A stretch of DNA of 64,000 bases from assembly GCA_025766275.1 (NCBI GenBank), contig JAFKAC010000013.1, positions 930,001 through 994,000 on the forward strand. The letters are read 5' to 3'. This stretch comes from Lactarius indigo (Eukaryota > Basidiomycota > Agaricomycetes > Russulales > Russulaceae). Below the pieces are notes generated by a model, which worked only from the letters and a program-made list of their open reading frames with translations, ran no database searches and was not told the DNA's origin. The translations under genes were made by a program, and so were the position numbers. Shown in pieces: positions 61,611 to 64,000 of the stretch; position 1 is the first letter of the stretch; each line of letters starts with the position of its first letter.

Positions 61611-63379
61611 AGATTGGATATTTCGCTTACTGTGAGTATTAGTACTGTATGCCAACTTGGATTGAGAACATAGGAATCCTCGCATTGGTGGCTCGTACGT
61701 AACTTATTACAGGAGATTCTGAAGAGAACGTCCATCAGGATGTCCGCATGTCAAGACTCGTAAGGTATCTCTGAATATAACGATAACTCATGACAGTGGA
61801 CCTACGTGTATGGACTCCCGTCTCCCTCAGAATCTCGATCCCACACAGTCAAGTCTAGGGAATCACTTAAGGGATTGCCATCGTCGACGCGTTGCACGCC
61901 CGCCCGCCCAGCTTTTACCAATTGTTAGCGCCGAGTAATACTTGATCCGACCTCGGGTCATGCAAAGGGGACCTACCTGCACGGGTTTGCGAATCTACGA
62001 CTTCTGGAAGCACGATACCCAACTCCCTAGTTCAGCGCGCAAGAGTGCAAGGGCGCTACAGTTCAGGCCCTACGGCTGAGACCCCTTCCGTAAAATGCGA
62101 CATTTAGAGGTGATGTTGGGTTGTTAGCATTGCCTGATACTCAAGGTGAAGGAGTGCAGGCAGAGGAATACGACGAGATTGAGTACCTGGAACGACTATT
62201 GGTAAGTCTGTCGACTTTCTCCGTGTGTAAATCCACAATCCACACCACTTTTCGATGTGCTTGACTACGGTCTCGTCGGCACAGGTTTTGAATAATGCTC
62301 TCGTTTCCGAAAGGCGATGTGATGGGTCGGTTCTATGCCACAGAGAAGGAGGGTATAGTTGACACGAGGTTGATCGAAGCCAGCGGCGTTGTCGATTCGC
62401 CGTCTCAGTGGAACTTCTTTGGGCTTCCCGACAGTGGCAAGACTTACGTTTACATTCGCTCTCATACAATATTAGACTTTTTGGCGATCCTAGCTGGCAT
62501 TAAGCTTCGCTAGTTAGGCTCGGCTTCTAACAGAGTGACCATGTTCAAGCGTTCGAGCAATGCAACTTCTGTGCGCGTGAGTACAGGCACTCTTGGAGCC
62601 GTGTTGCCATTACGTCCACGCGCAGCGGCCAGATCGGCACTGCGTCACACGAAGACGCAAACCAACACCTCCCACTTCTTCAAAGCTCGGCCCGGCTGCG
62701 GAAGTCCCACCCCTTCGGGGTGTCCTGCGAAGACGCCACAAACACAAATCCGCCCAGTACGCCCAGAAACTGCGACAGGTCGCATAATTTCGACGTCGTG
62801 CACCGCACCTCGTTCGTTAACATCACGCATCCCCACAGGCCTTGCTACTTCAGCTCCCTTGGTGTCCGCGCACGAATGAGAAGATAGCAGTAAAGGAGAC
62901 GAAAAAGGCCCAGGATGGGTCAATGGTGCCACCCGCGGAGTAGAGATTTGTTCTAGATTTCGATTGCGTAGAAGATGAGGTTGACGGAGTTATGTGTGAC
63001 GTACGACCGCTTCACGATTTCGTTTTGTTTCATCTCGTTTTCATGTGGAAAAGCACAGCGCATGAATTAATGCCATCGCGACCTCAACGAGGGTAGTATG
63101 CCCTTTTGAATGGACATCGACAGCCCGCATCAAGGCCCGCATCGATTAGAAACGGTTGGCAATGCTAAGATCACGTGGACGGAATAACCAAATAAATGAA
63201 ATCAGCGGACACTTGAATTGGGGAAAAACAGACTTCGTGTCTGATGATACCGAAAGTCGGGCACGCTTGGGAGCACGATAGCTCAGATTACTGTAACTTC
63301 TAGAACCCATACAGAATGCACGGAGACTGAAAGGAATAATTATGGCATTGCAACACTGCAGAAACAACTGTTCTGTACT
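61611..63379. other. Spacer between tandem units 2 and 3, nothing firmly recognised
   Basis: This 1.8-kb spacer has no counterpart between units 1 and 2, where only the hAT relic lies. An open frame at 62535-62879 (start MFKRSSNATSVRVSTG) has a good donor-like GTGAGT near 62576 and could be a first exon. No continuation or domain was found, so it is left uncalled. Other short frames look random. Confidence 0.3.
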
Positions 63380-64000
63380 TGGTTCTGTATATACATGCAC
63401 GTTCGTCGTCAAGATGTTTGTAGTTACCAGGGCGAGATCTTGGGTGAGATAGCAGGCCTGGACAATAGGAGAAGTATAAGTTCGAGGAAAGTGTGCGCGC
63501 AGAGGGGGAATGGAAATGGTACATGTGGGAGAAGTGAGGGGAGAAAAGCGGTTAGAAGAGCGGCAAGGCAACGTGTCGAATGGTTATGGTGTTGAGCGCT
63601 GAGCGCTGCTGAGTGGTTGTGGGCGCTAACATCCTTTATCAATGGGCAACAGTTTCCAGACTTTGAGCCGTGGGCAAGTCTCGCGAACGAATCACGTGGA
63701 ACGGTGTAAGTTGAAGAATATCGATCGACCAATGCTCGCGGAGATCGTATTCTATGATCAACTGGGGACCGAAGAAGACCAGGCTTTGTTCCTCATTATT
63801 TCTGGCGAGGTGAGACTCCTATCATATACGAAACATGGACCATAGGACATGATGTCGGGGCATTCGATTGTGTCAGGTCCGAATGGGGAAGTTAGCAGGC
63901 CAAGCCGCCAAGTGTCGAGTTATTCTTCATGGCGGGACACAAGGCGGGACATTTGACTTCACATCTGGTTCCGGCAAGTCGTCTCCAGTCTCTTGAGTCC
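63380..64000 (+). repeat. Tandem unit 3, cut by the right edge
   Basis: This matches the left 0.6 kb of units 1 and 2: a pyrimidine-rich minus-strand segment, CGCGAACGAATCACGTG (also AATCACGTG in unit 1), a GCGGAGATCG block, and the marker ATGATGTCGGGG at 63849. The zinc-finger part would lie beyond the window. Confidence 0.65.

Overview
The window looks like nuclear DNA of a mushroom-forming basidiomycete (Agaricomycetes). The genes are cut by many short introns of about 49-75 bp with GT..AG ends. The families are typical of that group: a C2-NACHT-WD40 NLR, an expanded set of ABC half-size exporters, a CLC transporter, C2H2 zinc-finger proteins, a thaumatin-like secreted 'glycopeptide', a relic of an S53 sedolisin and a hAT transposase relic. 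All calls come from reading translations and splice sites by eye; no database search was run.

Layout. 0-8 kb: a partial RGG-rich protein at the left edge (-), a decayed repeat, a broken USE1-type SNARE gene (+), and a nine-exon NLR (-, 2844-7923) ending in 11 nearly identical 43-residue WD40 repeats. 8.4-12.9 kb: a small signal-peptide/membrane protein and a 1,059-residue disordered Pro/Arg-rich protein. 12.9-21.1 kb: gene-poor. 21.1-22.5 kb: a two-exon low-complexity protein. 22.5-30.1 kb: gene-poor. 30.1-31.4 kb: an S53 protease pseudogene. 32.4-33.7 kb: an intact nine-exon glycopeptide gene with two microexons. 35.1-53.1 kb: an ABC transporter cluster of four genes, A(-), B(-), C(+) and D(+), with an intact 13-exon CLC chloride/proton exchanger gene between B and C. 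53.6-64 kb: a direct tandem repeat of a roughly 4.2-kb unit, each full unit carrying one C2H2 zinc-finger gene. Two units are complete and a third begins at the right edge. A hAT relic lies between units 1 and 2.

Exon phases were checked by adding exon lengths for the NLR, CLC, glycopeptide, ABC-D and both zinc-finger genes; all close in frame. The most interesting points are the NLR with homogenised sensor repeats beside a decayed SNARE gene, the recently duplicated ABC array with a substituted signature motif in one copy (LSVGQ), and the tandem zinc-finger units in which a stretch that is exonic in one copy appears to be an intron in the other.
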